In this document: piece by piece, positions 56,160 through 64,000 of the stretch
Numbering within the stretch: position 1 is the stretch's first letter
Layout of the letters: each line of letters begins with the position of its first letter
Source: Roseinatronobacter domitianus
Lineage (GTDB): Bacteria; Pseudomonadota; Alphaproteobacteria; Rhodobacterales; Rhodobacteraceae
Assembly: GCF_023336755.1 (NCBI RefSeq)
Contig: NZ_JALZWP010000005.1
Coordinates: forward strand, 62,001-126,000
DNA length: 64,000 nucleotides
Direction: 5' to 3'
Program-made: the position numbers and the translations under genes
The notes under the pieces: generated by a model
The model's database searches: none
Seen by the model: the letters and a program-made list of their open reading frames with translations, nothing else
Told to the model about the DNA's origin: nothing

Positions 56160-57272
56160 TTAGCGCCGTGCTGCCAAGGCATCGTCAAGCACCGCGCGCA
56201 ACGCATCGCCCGGCACGGTGTCGCAGACGAAGGCCGCACCAATATCGCGCGCAAGAATAAAGCGCAGCCGTCCGTCCTGCACTTTCTTGTCCTGCCCCAT
56301 TAGTGCGATCAGCGCGTCCGTGTCTGGCAAGTCGCCCGGTATATCGGCCAGATCGGTTGCCATGCCCATGGCGCGCAGATGCGCACGCACGCGGCTGGGC
56401 GTTTCCTGTGGGCAAAGACCCATCCGCGCCGACAGCTCGAAGGCCAGCGCGCAGCCAATCGCCACACCCTCGCCATGCAACAGGCGGTCGGAATAGCCGG
56501 TCGCAGCCTCCAACGCGTGACAGAAGGTATGACCAAGGTTCAGCAGCGCGCGATCGCCTTGTTCGGTTTCATCGCGCACCACGATTTCAGCCTTCATCTG
56601 CACCGAGCGAAACACGGCATATTGACGCAAGGCGTGGTCCCCCGCAGCAAGCGCGGGGCCATTGGTTTCCAGCCAGTCGAAAAACGCGGCATCGCCCAAC
56701 AGACCGTATTTCACGACCTCGCCGTAACCGGCCAGAAAATCGCGGCTGGGCAGCGTGTCGAGCAGGTCAATATCCGCCAGCACCAAACTTGGCTGATGGA
56801 ACGCCCCCACAAGGTTCTTGCCATGGCGCGTGTTGATCCCGGTCTTGCCACCGACAGAGCTGTCCACCTGCGCCAGAAGCGAGGTCGGCACCTGAACGAA
56901 GCGCACACCCCGGCGCAGCACGGCCGCCGCGAAGCCGCCCAGATCACCAATGACACCGCCACCCAAGGCCATGACCAGATCGCGGCGCTCGACCTTTTCG
57001 TCCAGCAACCATTCCACCGATTGCTCCAGCCCGCCCCAGTTCTTCGTGCCCTCGCCCGGTTCAAGCACAAGCGCGCTGCTATGAATATCCGCCAACGCGG
57101 TTTTCACTGTCTCCAGATGCAGCGCCGCCACGCGAGATTCGGTCAGGATCGCCACACGGTCGCGCTTGAGATGTGGCGCAAGGTAACGGGGCGCATCCGC
57201 CAACAAGCCACGCCCGATCACCACGTCATAGGCGCGGTCGCCCAACGGCACATGGACGGTTTGAACAGTCAT
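56160..57272 (-). CDS. aroB: 3-dehydroquinate synthase
   Basis: A 370-residue NAD-dependent enzyme of the shikimate pathway that converts DAHP to dehydroquinate. The key sequence GGGVIGDLGGFAAAVLRRG, then QVPTSLLAQVDSSVGGKTGINTRHGKNLVGAFHQP and the metal ligands in GHTFCHALEAATGY are intact. Upstream frame sequence overlaps aroK, so the ATG at 57272 (MTVQTVHVPLGDRAYDVVIG) is chosen. Its start overlaps the aroK stop (ATGA). aroK and aroB are therefore co-translated, as in many alphaproteobacteria. Confidence 0.96.
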   Translation of the reverse strand: MTVQTVHVPLGDRAYDVVIGRGLLADAPRYLAPHLKRDRVAILTESRVAALHLETVKTALADIHSSALVLEPGEGTKNWGGLEQSVEWLLDEKVERRDLVMALGGGVIGDLGGFAAAVLRRGVRFVQVPTSLLAQVDSSVGGKTGINTRHGKNLVGAFHQPSLVLADIDLLDTLPSRDFLAGYGEVVKYGLLGDAAFFDWLETNGPALAAGDHALRQYAVFRSVQMKAEIVVRDETEQGDRALLNLGHTFCHALEAATGYSDRLLHGEGVAIGCALAFELSARMGLCPQETPSRVRAHLRAMGMATDLADIPGDLPDTDALIALMGQDKKVQDGRLRFILARDIGAAFVCDTVPGDALRAVLDDALAARR

Positions 57273-57814
57273 GCTTGGTATCCTTCCAGAACATCGGGGC
57301 GCGTGGCCAGTTCCCGCAACACCGCCTGCGCCATATCGGCAATGGAATAGGTCGGGTCTGCATCGGCGATCAGATCGGCCTGCGCGTAGCAGGGCGTGCG
57401 CTCTTCCAGAAGCCGCGCCAACGTGCCGCGCGGGTCTTCGGTTTGCAGCAATGGGCGCGTGGGCTTGGCGCGCACCCGCGACCATAACAACTCCAGATCA
57501 GCCCGCAGCCAGACCGACACCCCGTCTTCATGGACGCGCGCGCGGGTTTCGGCCCGCAAAAATGCGCCCCCGCCAACCGACAATATGCCGGGGGTCGCCT
57601 GCAACAGGCGCGCGATCACCTCGGCCTCGCGGTCGCGGAAAAACGCTTCGCCGTCGCGTTCGAAAATTTCGGTCACGCTCATCTGTGCGGCGGTGACAAT
57701 CGCTTCGTCCGAATCGCGGAACGGCACGCCAAGCACTTGCGCGACATGCTTGCCAATGGCGGTCTTGCCTGCGCCCATCATGCCGACCAGTACCACGGTC
57801 TTGTGCAGTTTCAT
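57269..57814 (-). CDS. aroK: Shikimate kinase
   Basis: A 181-residue kinase that phosphorylates shikimate at the 3-hydroxyl. It has the P-loop GMMGAGKTAIG (residues 11-21), the shikimate Asp in RDSDEAIV, the Arg in FRDREAEVI and the GGG of LSVGGGAFL. The ATG at 57814 matches the P-loop spacing; an ATG 14 codons upstream (57856, MKTWTCADDKGVFG) is a less likely alternative with AAGGGCAGGCC before it. It precedes aroB by a 4-base overlap. Confidence 0.95.
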   Translation of the reverse strand: MKLHKTVVLVGMMGAGKTAIGKHVAQVLGVPFRDSDEAIVTAAQMSVTEIFERDGEAFFRDREAEVIARLLQATPGILSVGGGAFLRAETRARVHEDGVSVWLRADLELLWSRVRAKPTRPLLQTEDPRGTLARLLEERTPCYAQADLIADADPTYSIADMAQAVLRELATRPDVLEGYQA

Positions 57815-57961
57815 GCCGAATACGCCTTTGTCATCCGCACAGGTCCAAGTTTTCATGGCCTGCCCTTGCGGGATCGTGATATTGCCACCAAGACAAAAGG
57901 AAAACCCCCCACGGTGCACCGCACGACAATGAGGGGGCAACCGGAAGGCAAGAACAGGCTC

Positions 57962-58096
57962 ATGAAATATCTGTTGCGACTGATCTTTATCCTTGTGCTG
58001 CTCGCCGTGATTGCGGTGGTGGCCTATGCCTATGTCGGAGACTTGTCGCCAGAGCGCGCGCCGGTCTCTACCCCGCTGGAGTTGGAGGCCGGATGA
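57962..58096 (+). CDS. Small single-pass membrane protein upstream of an exported protein
   Basis: A 44-residue peptide: MKYLLRLIFILVLLAVIAVVAYAYVGDLSPERAPVSTPLELEAG. Residues 6-24 form a hydrophobic helix; the C-terminal 20 residues would face the periplasm. It starts with GGAAGG-type sequence upstream and its stop overlaps the next ATG (ATGA), so it is translated with the following exported protein. Not recognised; short enough that existence as a product needs confirmation. Confidence 0.6.
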   Translation: MKYLLRLIFILVLLAVIAVVAYAYVGDLSPERAPVSTPLELEAG

Positions 58097-59664
58097 CCTG
58101 CCGCATCGGGGCGCTTGTTTTGGCGGCCTGTCTGCCGGTCGCGGCGCAGGGCCAGCAGGGCGCGCCCCTTTCGGCCATCGACTGGCTGGAACAGGCGCTG
58201 ACACAACCTATCGGCCCCGCTGCCCCGCCACGCCAAACGATGCCGCAATCGCTGCCGGAACCAAGCGCGCAAACAGACATGCCAGCCGAAGCCGAGAGCG
58301 GCCAGATCACCTCGCGACCGTTGACAAAATCGACGCTGGACAGCACGGGTCTGTTTGCCGCCGCACGCATTGGTCTGCCGCATGATGTCTGGGGCGGCAG
58401 CACGCTCGACAACGTGATCGCCGCAATTGCCCGCCAAACCCCGGATATGGTGCCAGCCGCACAAAGGCTTCTGCTGCGGCTGCTGCTGGCGGAATTTGCA
58501 CCGCCACAGCTTAACGCCGATGATATGGTCGGGCAGCTTCTGGCCGCGCGGCTGGACAAGCTGATCGAGATTGGCGCGCTGGAACAAGCCACCCAATTGC
58601 TGGAAACCGCGTCGGGGCAGACCGCGGCCCTGAATGCCCGCGCCTTCGATATCGCGTTGCTGCTGGGCGAAGAGGATCGCGCCTGCACACGCCTGCAAGG
58701 ACAGCTTTTTGCCGAAAACGGCGAGGCGGCACGCATTTTCTGCTTTGCGCGTCAAGGAGAGTGGCAATCTGCTTATGCCGCCCTTGGGGCCGCCCGCGCC
58801 TTGGGCGGGCTGGACCACAGCGAAGCGGATTTGCTCGCGCGGTTTCTGGAAGAAGAGGACGGGACACCAAGTCTTGCCCCGCCCCAAGACCTGACACCGA
58901 TGGGCTGGCGCATTCTGGAAGCCTTGGGCGAACCGGTTGGCACCGGCACGCTTCCCGTGGCGTTTGCCCATGCGGATTTGCGCGGCACCAGCGGATGGCG
59001 GGCGCAGATTGACGCAGCCGAACGCCTGACCCGCACCGGCGTCATGCAACCGGGCCGTCTGATGGGAATTTACACGCATCGGCGCGCCGCTGCTTCGGGC
59101 GGCGTGTGGGACCGGGTGCGCGCCGTGCAGGCCCTGGATGACGCCTTGGACCAAGGCGACACAACAGCCATCAGTGCGGCGCTGATACGCGCTTGGCCCT
59201 TGTTCGAGCAGATCGAACTGGACAGCGCCTTTGCCCGGATTGTTGCAGAGCGGATTGCGCCCCACAACCTGACTGGCACGGCCGTCATGTTGCAATGGAC
59301 CGTCCTGTTGCTGGCCGAAGAGCGATTGGACCGTGCAGCACAGATCGCACCCGACACAGCCACAAGCAGGTTAGCGATGGCCTTGGCCTTGGGGGACAGT
59401 TTGCCCACCGTAAGCGTGGGCAGCATTGGTCCCGTGATCGCAGCGGCCTTTGCAGAACCTGCCCTGCCCCAGCCGCAAAGCCTGTGGCTGCGCAATGACG
59501 AGCGCGGTCGTCTGGTGCTGGATGCACTGGCCCAGATTGCCGGGGCAACACAAGGCGATATGCTGGCCGCCGAGCGCGGCTTGGCGACGCTGTTGGCGCT
59601 GGGCTTGACGCAGGATGCGCGCCAGATCGCCCTTGAACTGCTTTTGCTCGACCGGCGCGGTTAA
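58093..59664 (+). CDS. Conserved-looking exported protein of unknown function
   Basis: A 523-residue protein with a signal peptide (MTCRIGALVLAACLPVAAQGQQGA, cut near AQG). After a Pro/Gln/Ser-rich linker (about 35-75) the rest is alpha-helical with repeated patterns such as LLLRLLLAEFAPPQLNADDMVGQLLA and QIELDSAFARIVAERIAPHNL, suggestive of helical repeats of the TPR/solenoid type. No catalytic motif is seen. It overlaps the 44-residue peptide gene by four bases and lies two bases before xerD, between aroK and xerD. I do not recognise a family or function. Confidence 0.75.
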   Translation: MTCRIGALVLAACLPVAAQGQQGAPLSAIDWLEQALTQPIGPAAPPRQTMPQSLPEPSAQTDMPAEAESGQITSRPLTKSTLDSTGLFAAARIGLPHDVWGGSTLDNVIAAIARQTPDMVPAAQRLLLRLLLAEFAPPQLNADDMVGQLLAARLDKLIEIGALEQATQLLETASGQTAALNARAFDIALLLGEEDRACTRLQGQLFAENGEAARIFCFARQGEWQSAYAALGAARALGGLDHSEADLLARFLEEEDGTPSLAPPQDLTPMGWRILEALGEPVGTGTLPVAFAHADLRGTSGWRAQIDAAERLTRTGVMQPGRLMGIYTHRRAAASGGVWDRVRAVQALDDALDQGDTTAISAALIRAWPLFEQIELDSAFARIVAERIAPHNLTGTAVMLQWTVLLLAEERLDRAAQIAPDTATSRLAMALALGDSLPTVSVGSIGPVIAAAFAEPALPQPQSLWLRNDERGRLVLDALAQIAGATQGDMLAAERGLATLLALGLTQDARQIALELLLLDRRG

Positions 59665-59666
59665 GC

Positions 59667-60596
59667 ATGCAGGACGATATTCGCTGGATCTCGACCTTTC
59701 TGCAAGCCACCGCGGCTGAAGCCGGGGCGGCGCGCAACACACTGATGGCCTATGGCAGAGACCTGCGCGACTTTTCCGATTGGTGCGGGCGCAAGCAGTT
59801 GGATTTCGCGACCCTTGGGCAAGACCAGATCGAGGCCTACCTGATCGACCTTGACGCGCAAGGGCTTGCCCGCGCAACCCGTGCGCGGCGCTTGGCGTCC
59901 ATCCGGCAAATGTTCCGCTTCGCCTATGCCGAAGGCTGGCGCGACAATGACCCGGCCTCGCGGATTGCCGGGCCGGGCAAAGCCGCCAAGTTACCGCAAA
60001 CCTTGTCCCCGTCCGAAGTGACCGCATTGCTGGATGCTGCGCGCCGCACCGGGCGCACGGATGCCGACCGCCTGCGCAACATCTGCCTGATGGAATTGCT
60101 CTATGCCACCGGGCTGCGCGTGACCGAATTGGTCAGCCTGCCGGTCAATGCCGTGCGCGGCGATCCGCGCATGATCATGGTGAACGGTAAGGGCAACAAG
60201 GACCGTATGGTGCCCCTGTCAGACCCTGCACGCACCTCGCTGACCGCATGGCTGGCGGAATGGGACCGGCAGGCAAGCAAGCTGCGCGCCGCGCGCAAAC
60301 CCGAACCCAAGGCGCTGTTTCCGTCGCGCGGCAAAGCGGGCCACCTAAGCCGCGTGGGGTTCTTTTTGCTGCTGAAGGACATGGCGATCACGGCAGGGCT
60401 GGACCCGGCGCGTGTCAGCCCGCATGTGCTGCGCCATGCTTTCGCCACGCATATGCTGGAAGGCGGGGCCGATTTGCGCGCCATCCAGACGCTGCTGGGA
60501 CATGCCGACATTGGCACAACAGAGATTTACACCCATGTTCTGGAAGAACGCCTTAAGGCGTTGGTGTTGGACCACCACCCGCTCTCCGATTCATGA
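59667..60596 (+). CDS. xerD: Site-specific tyrosine recombinase XerD
   Basis: A 309-residue recombinase that resolves chromosome dimers with XerC at dif. The SAM-like core-binding domain is at the N-terminus (1-100), and the catalytic residues are Arg151 (GLRVTEL), Lys175 (GKGNKDR), His253 and Arg256 (HVLRHAF), His279 (LLGHADI) and Tyr288 (TEIYTHV). The XerD-like length and the chromosome-housekeeping neighbourhood argue against an integrase. Its last 44 bases overlap the convergent lpxB gene. It starts two bases after the exported protein gene. Confidence 0.94.
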   Translation: MQDDIRWISTFLQATAAEAGAARNTLMAYGRDLRDFSDWCGRKQLDFATLGQDQIEAYLIDLDAQGLARATRARRLASIRQMFRFAYAEGWRDNDPASRIAGPGKAAKLPQTLSPSEVTALLDAARRTGRTDADRLRNICLMELLYATGLRVTELVSLPVNAVRGDPRMIMVNGKGNKDRMVPLSDPARTSLTAWLAEWDRQASKLRAARKPEPKALFPSRGKAGHLSRVGFFLLLKDMAITAGLDPARVSPHVLRHAFATHMLEGGADLRAIQTLLGHADIGTTEIYTHVLEERLKALVLDHHPLSDS

Positions 60597-61707
60597 AGGC
60601 CAGACAAGACGCCGCCGCGCGATGGCCGGGGCGGTCGCCCCCCTGCCCCAAGCGCTCCATAGTCAGGCGCATGGCAGCACGTTGGGCGGCTTGGCGGGCG
60701 GGGTCTGTCAACACGTCGCGCAGCGCGCGTGCAAGGTTTTCGGCCGTGCAGGCGCGGCCTAGGTATTCGGGCACGGCACGGGTTTCTGACACAAGGTTCA
60801 CCAGCGTCACGGTATCCAGCTTAATCAAGCGCTCGGCAATGCGTTGGGTCAGCCACGCCATATCATAGCCTATGACCATGGGCGTATCATTCGCCGCCAG
60901 TTCCAGACTGACCGTGCCGGACGCGGCCAACGCCACATCCGCCGCACGAAACGCCGCGCGTTTTTGCGCCGGGTCTGTCAGAACTTGGGCTGGGATCGGC
61001 CATTTGACCACTTCTGCGCGCATCTGATCCGCTTGGGCTGCGACCGTGGGCACCAGCACCTGCGCGCCCTTTGGCAGCGCAAGTCCCAAAGCCTGCCCGA
61101 ACCGGGGCGCAAGCCGGGCAATTTCCCCACCACGAGAACCGGGTAACGCCAGAACCACCGTTTCAGATTGGCGGATGGCCCGCGCCTCGGCCTCGGATGC
61201 GCGAGGGGCCGCGACAACCGGATGGCCCACGAAATCGCAAGACATGCCGGCGGCCTGCATATAAGGCGGCTCGAACGGCAACAGGGCCAGCACATGATCG
61301 ACCAAGGGCGCCATGCGTGCGGCCCGTTTCGGCCGCCATGCCCAGACCGAGGGCGCCACATAATGCACCACGGGCAAATCGGGCCGCGCGGCGCGGGCGC
61401 GCTTCAGCACGCGCAGGCAGAAATCCGGGCTGTCGATGGTCACGACCAAATCGGGGCGGGTGTCGGCTATGGCTTGCGCGGTCTGCGCAATGCGACGGCG
61501 GAGCAGGGAGATACGCGGCAGCACCTCGGCCAACCCCATGACCGACAGGTCGGACATCGGGAAAAGCGAAGCCAGGCCCGCCGCCGTCATCCCCTCGCCG
61601 CCGACCCCCGCAAATTCGCAACCGGGGGCCAGATCCGCCAGCCCTGCCATAAGCGCCGCGCCAAGTGCGTCGCCTGATGGTTCACCCGCGATCAGGAAGA
61701 TTTTCAT
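60553..61707 (-). CDS. lpxB: Lipid-A-disaccharide synthase
   Basis: A 384-residue GT19 enzyme of lipid A synthesis that joins UDP-2,3-diacylglucosamine and lipid X. The N-terminus [22 protein letters not shown] and HYVAPSVWAWRPKRAARM, plus the nucleotide-binding ALPGSRGGEIARLAPRFGQAL, are typical. Its last 44 bases overlap the end of xerD on the other strand. The C-terminal tail (MNRRAGGGPTPTP) is translated from bases that also encode the XerD C-terminus. Its start overlaps the lpxI stop (ATGA). Confidence 0.95.
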   Translation of the reverse strand: MKIFLIAGEPSGDALGAALMAGLADLAPGCEFAGVGGEGMTAAGLASLFPMSDLSVMGLAEVLPRISLLRRRIAQTAQAIADTRPDLVVTIDSPDFCLRVLKRARAARPDLPVVHYVAPSVWAWRPKRAARMAPLVDHVLALLPFEPPYMQAAGMSCDFVGHPVVAAPRASEAEARAIRQSETVVLALPGSRGGEIARLAPRFGQALGLALPKGAQVLVPTVAAQADQMRAEVVKWPIPAQVLTDPAQKRAAFRAADVALAASGTVSLELAANDTPMVIGYDMAWLTQRIAERLIKLDTVTLVNLVSETRAVPEYLGRACTAENLARALRDVLTDPARQAAQRAAMRLTMERLGQGGDRPGHRAAASCLAFMNRRAGGGPTPTP

Positions 61708-62519
61708 GGCTCTGCCAGCAGGAACAGTCCCAATTCGTCTGCACGGGCGATCATTGCAGGCGCGTCAATCATCAGCACACCACCGGCCTTGACGGCAATC
61801 CCGCGCAACCCGGCCCTGTGCGCCCCCTCGACCGTGGCCACGCCAAGCGCGGGCAGGTCGATGCGACGGTCTTGCTCTGGCTTGGGCGCTTTGCAGAATA
61901 CGCCACCTTCGGGCAACGCACCGGGGCGCAAATCGGCCAGATGCGCCAGCATCACATCGGTTCCGGGCAAAGCTTCCATAGCCAGACATTGACCGCGGGC
62001 AACGCAACAGCCTTGACCAACATCTACGGCACCCATGGCATTCAGTATGGTAAACCCGCGCGCAATGTCCTTGCGGTCCTGCGCGTTAGGGGCATGGGCG
62101 CCAAGCTGGCCCGGATCGGGCAATAGCTCGGGGCAAATATCCTGCACGCCGACCACCGTGATGCCCCATTCGTCCATCAGCGCGATCACTTCGCGCAGCG
62201 CGCCATCGTCGCCTTGGCCCATCGCTGCCATGATCCGCGGCAAAAGCTGCATCGTCGCAGGGTCCAGCAAAGCCGGGTCCAGACGCGGACGATGCACACC
62301 ACCCGCAAACACAGCGCGCGTCACGCCAAGGTCAACCAGCCTGTCCAGAAATGGGACAAGGCGTTCCAGCCGAAAGCGCTCTACCCCGTCACGCGCCAAA
62401 GACAGGCTTTCAAAGCCTTCCATCTCGGCCAGCACCGGCGGCGCGTCCTCTAGCGAAAGCCGGGCGGCCACAATCTCTGGCAACGCCCCGCGCCCTGCGA
62501 TCAGAACCGTCCGGATCAT
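61704..62519 (-). CDS. lpxI: UDP-2,3-diacylglucosamine diphosphatase (LpxI)
   Basis: A 271-residue enzyme that makes lipid X from UDP-2,3-diacylglucosamine in alphaproteobacteria, replacing Lpx[43 protein letters not shown] and the C-terminal [22 protein letters not shown] match the family. It overlaps lpxB and lpxA by ATGA junctions, forming the lpxA-lpxI-lpxB run typical of this class. Confidence 0.93.
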   Translation of the reverse strand: MIRTVLIAGRGALPEIVAARLSLEDAPPVLAEMEGFESLSLARDGVERFRLERLVPFLDRLVDLGVTRAVFAGGVHRPRLDPALLDPATMQLLPRIMAAMGQGDDGALREVIALMDEWGITVVGVQDICPELLPDPGQLGAHAPNAQDRKDIARGFTILNAMGAVDVGQGCCVARGQCLAMEALPGTDVMLAHLADLRPGALPEGGVFCKAPKPEQDRRIDLPALGVATVEGAHRAGLRGIAVKAGGVLMIDAPAMIARADELGLFLLAEP

Positions 62520-63316
62520 TGCGGACGCAGGAAATTGCGGCCAGACGTTTCCGTAAAGAACGCGGCCAGTTTCCGCACAGCATCAGAGCTGCTCTGTGTG
62601 CCCAGGTTACGCGCGGTATCCACCAACGGGGCGTCACTCTCGGCCAGAATGCGATACGCCTCGCGCAAAGCTGCGATATCCTCGCGCGACATGCCACGGC
62701 GTTTCAACCCGATCAGGTTCAGCCCGTTCAGCGTGCCATCGCTTGCGGCGACCATCCCGAACGGCATGACATCATGCGTCACGCGGCTGACCCCGCCGAT
62801 AATCGCGCCCTCACCCACCCGGACGAATTGGTGAATACCCGACAGCGCGCCAACGATCACGTTGTCCTCTATCACCACATGCCCGGCGACCCCGGCATAA
62901 TTGGCCAGAATCACGTTATCGCCCACCTGCGCATCATGCCCGACATGCGCCCCCGCCATGACCAGACAATTGTCGCCAACCCGTGTAACGCCGCCGCCCT
63001 GCTCTGTTCCGGTATGCAACGTGGCATTTTCGCGAATGCGGCAATTGCGCCCGATGACCAGCCGCGTGCGCTCTCCGGCATATTTCAGGTCTTGCGGCAC
63101 CTCGCCAACCGACGCGAAAGAAAAGATCGTGCAGCCCGCGCCAATCTCGGTCCAGCCGGTAACATGCGCGTGGGGTTTGACCGTCACATTCTCTGCAAGC
63201 GTAACCTCTGGGCCAATGATGGCGAAGGGGCCGATAGCACAGCCCGCGCCAATACGCGCGCCCTCTTCCACCACCGCCATCGGGTGAACCGTTGCACTTG
63301 GGTCGATTGCTGACAT
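62516..63316 (-). CDS. lpxA: UDP-N-acetylglucosamine O-acyltransferase
   Basis: A 266-residue left-handed beta-helix trimer that starts lipid A synthesis by transferring a 3-hydroxyacyl group to UDP-GlcNAc. Hexapeptide repeats run from the N-terminus ([32 protein letters not shown]) to about 190; the catalytic His is in [13 protein letters not shown] and the acyl-ruler/nucleotide region in [13 protein letters not shown]. It overlaps lpxI by ATGA and follows fabZ by 10 bases. Confidence 0.96.
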   Translation of the reverse strand: MSAIDPSATVHPMAVVEEGARIGAGCAIGPFAIIGPEVTLAENVTVKPHAHVTGWTEIGAGCTIFSFASVGEVPQDLKYAGERTRLVIGRNCRIRENATLHTGTEQGGGVTRVGDNCLVMAGAHVGHDAQVGDNVILANYAGVAGHVVIEDNVIVGALSGIHQFVRVGEGAIIGGVSRVTHDVMPFGMVAASDGTLNGLNLIGLKRRGMSREDIAALREAYRILAESDAPLVDTARNLGTQSSSDAVRKLAAFFTETSGRNFLRPQ

Positions 63317-63326
63317 GGCTTTGCCT

Positions 63327-63794
63327 TTATGCCGTCGCCGAGGCGTCGATCATCGCCGCGAATTCGGCTTGGGCCGCGACCTGTCCGTCGACCATTGCCG
63401 TGCCTTCGAATTTCCAGATCTTGGTCGACCCGCGCAGCACTTTCACATGCAATTCCAGCACATCGCCGGGCACCACTTTGCGCCGGAACTTCGCCTTGTC
63501 GATGGACATGAAATACACCAACGGGGCTTTTTCCCCGAAACCGATAGTCAGGCCCACCAGAACGGCGGCAGTCTGTGCCATCGCTTCCACAATGGTCACG
63601 CCGGGCATAATCGGCGCGCCGGGGAAATGGCCTTGGAAATGCGGCTCGTTAAAGGTGACGTTCTTGATGCCCACGGCACTTTCGCGGGCCACTACGTCGC
63701 GCACCTTGTCCACCAGCAGAAACGGGTAGCGGTGCGGAATGATTTTCATGATCGTGGCCAGATCGGCCTCTGTGGCGTGCGGGGTCTCAGACAT
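63327..63794 (-). CDS. fabZ: 3-hydroxyacyl-[acyl-carrier-protein] dehydratase
   Basis: A 155-residue hotdog dehydratase of fatty acid synthesis. The catalytic His is in HRYPFLLVD and the catalytic Glu in [12 protein letters not shown], preceded by [15 protein letters not shown] is six bases from the second of two close ATGs (63794), which I take as the start. It is upstream of lpxA, linking hydroxyacyl-ACP use to lipid A synthesis. Confidence 0.96.
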   Translation of the reverse strand: MSETPHATEADLATIMKIIPHRYPFLLVDKVRDVVARESAVGIKNVTFNEPHFQGHFPGAPIMPGVTIVEAMAQTAAVLVGLTIGFGEKAPLVYFMSIDKAKFRRKVVPGDVLELHVKVLRGSTKIWKFEGTAMVDGQVAAQAEFAAMIDASATA

Positions 63795-63863
63795 GGTCAT
63801 CCTTTGGCAAAACGGCACGGGTGCTCGCGCTTAGCAAGCTGGGGCGCGGCTGGCAAGGCGTGG

Positions 63864-64000
63864 TCACGGCACGGTCAGCGGGAATGGCGGCGCGCCGCCG
63901 TCCCCCAAGGCGTCATCTATCGCCTCTATCGCGGCACCGGTCATGTCCATTTCGGGAATGCCGATAATCACCGCACGCGCTGCGATCAGGATTTGCGCGC
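63864..64000 (-). CDS. Probable Skp/OmpH-family periplasmic chaperone, C-terminal end (cut by window edge)
   Basis: The last 45 codons of a frame ending in TGA at 63864 read QILIAARAVIIGIPEMDMTG, then AAIEAIDDALGDGGAPPFPLTVP. This resembles the C-terminus of OmpH/Skp-like proteins, and in related bacteria the gene order bamA, skp, fabZ, lpxA, lpxI, lpxB is common. The chaperone would help outer-membrane proteins reach BamA. Only the end is visible, so the call rests on context. Confidence 0.55.
   Translation of the reverse strand, partial: AQILIAARAVIIGIPEMDMTGAAIEAIDDALGDGGAPPFPLTVP

Noticed and set aside
59667-60596. Tyrosine recombinase as sign of a prophage or genomic island
   Set aside because: The sequence is XerD, flanked by housekeeping genes, with no tRNA attachment site or phage gene nearby; the tRNA-Leu is 43 kb away and lacks repeats around it.

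Overview
This is a gene-dense chromosomal window with no sign of phage, plasmid, CRISPR or insertion-sequence DNA. GC is high, most genes abut or overlap by ATGA junctions, and the gene content (aglEFGAK-type sugar uptake, alpha-type Atm1, LpxI instead of LpxH, DUF1-type housekeeping families, a GTTC-N7-GTTC-like SOS box, LiuR-like MerR regulator) points to an alphaproteobacterium of the Rhodobacteraceae (Rhodobacter/Roseobacter group). The species cannot be named from this sequence.

Layout. 1-4.5 kb: start of a BaiN/HI0933-type flavoprotein (cut by the window edge), an Atm1-type ABC exporter, a membrane-anchored LysM protein and a LOG-family phosphoribohydrolase. 4.7-16.6 kb: uvrA with a candidate SOS box, a rhodanese, dihydrolipoyl dehydrogenase, a DUF924 protein, a YcaD-like MFS permease, queA, the peroxiredoxin bcp overlapping a DUF455 ferritin-like gene, an M23 peptidase overlapping a bactofilin gene, and tRNA-Leu(CAA). 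16.8-18.4 kb: a DEAD-box RNA helicase. 18.4-28.4 kb: a complete glucoside system, with aglE-F-G-A-K on the minus strand and, divergently, a LacI-type regulator, a GH1 beta-glucosidase and glucokinase. A promoter with an overlapping LacI-type operator lies between the arms.

28.4-40.4 kb: recO, an L,D-transpeptidase, trpS, a rhomboid-like protein without the catalytic dyad, thrS, an MFS permease with an overlapping hydrolase, a membrane protein resembling a dead M48 peptidase, an acyl-CoA synthetase, and two tandem proteins built on a Hint_2-like fold that lack the autoprocessing residues. 40.4-48.9 kb: a beta-oxidation cluster (MerR regulator, acyl-CoA dehydrogenase, a 70-residue protein, thiolase, FadB/J fusion), divergent from two hotdog thioesterases and a MATE exporter, with a LiuR-like palindrome between them. 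48.9-55.5 kb: pyrD, DUF952, two Lrp/AsnC genes, ilvC, an aminopeptidase P, and small proteins. 55.6-64 kb: a DUF3833 lipoprotein, aroB-aroK, an uncharacterised exported protein with a tiny membrane peptide, xerD, and the lipid A/fatty acid block lpxB-lpxI-lpxA-fabZ with the end of a Skp/OmpH-like gene.

No gene-free stretch exceeds about 300 bases. The longest gaps are 24785-25057 (agl regulatory region), 43780-44042 (two opposed copies of an intergenic repeat), 38576-38829 and 14175-14409. The most interesting signals are a five-copy intergenic repeat family in two sequence subtypes, three families of apparently catalytically dead proteins (Hint pair, M48-like, rhomboid-like), the M23-bactofilin pair, and the regulatory sites at uvrA, agl and the beta-oxidation cluster. 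I did not find a clearly new multi-gene system; the best candidates for undescribed biology are the Hint pair and the exported protein upstream of xerD.
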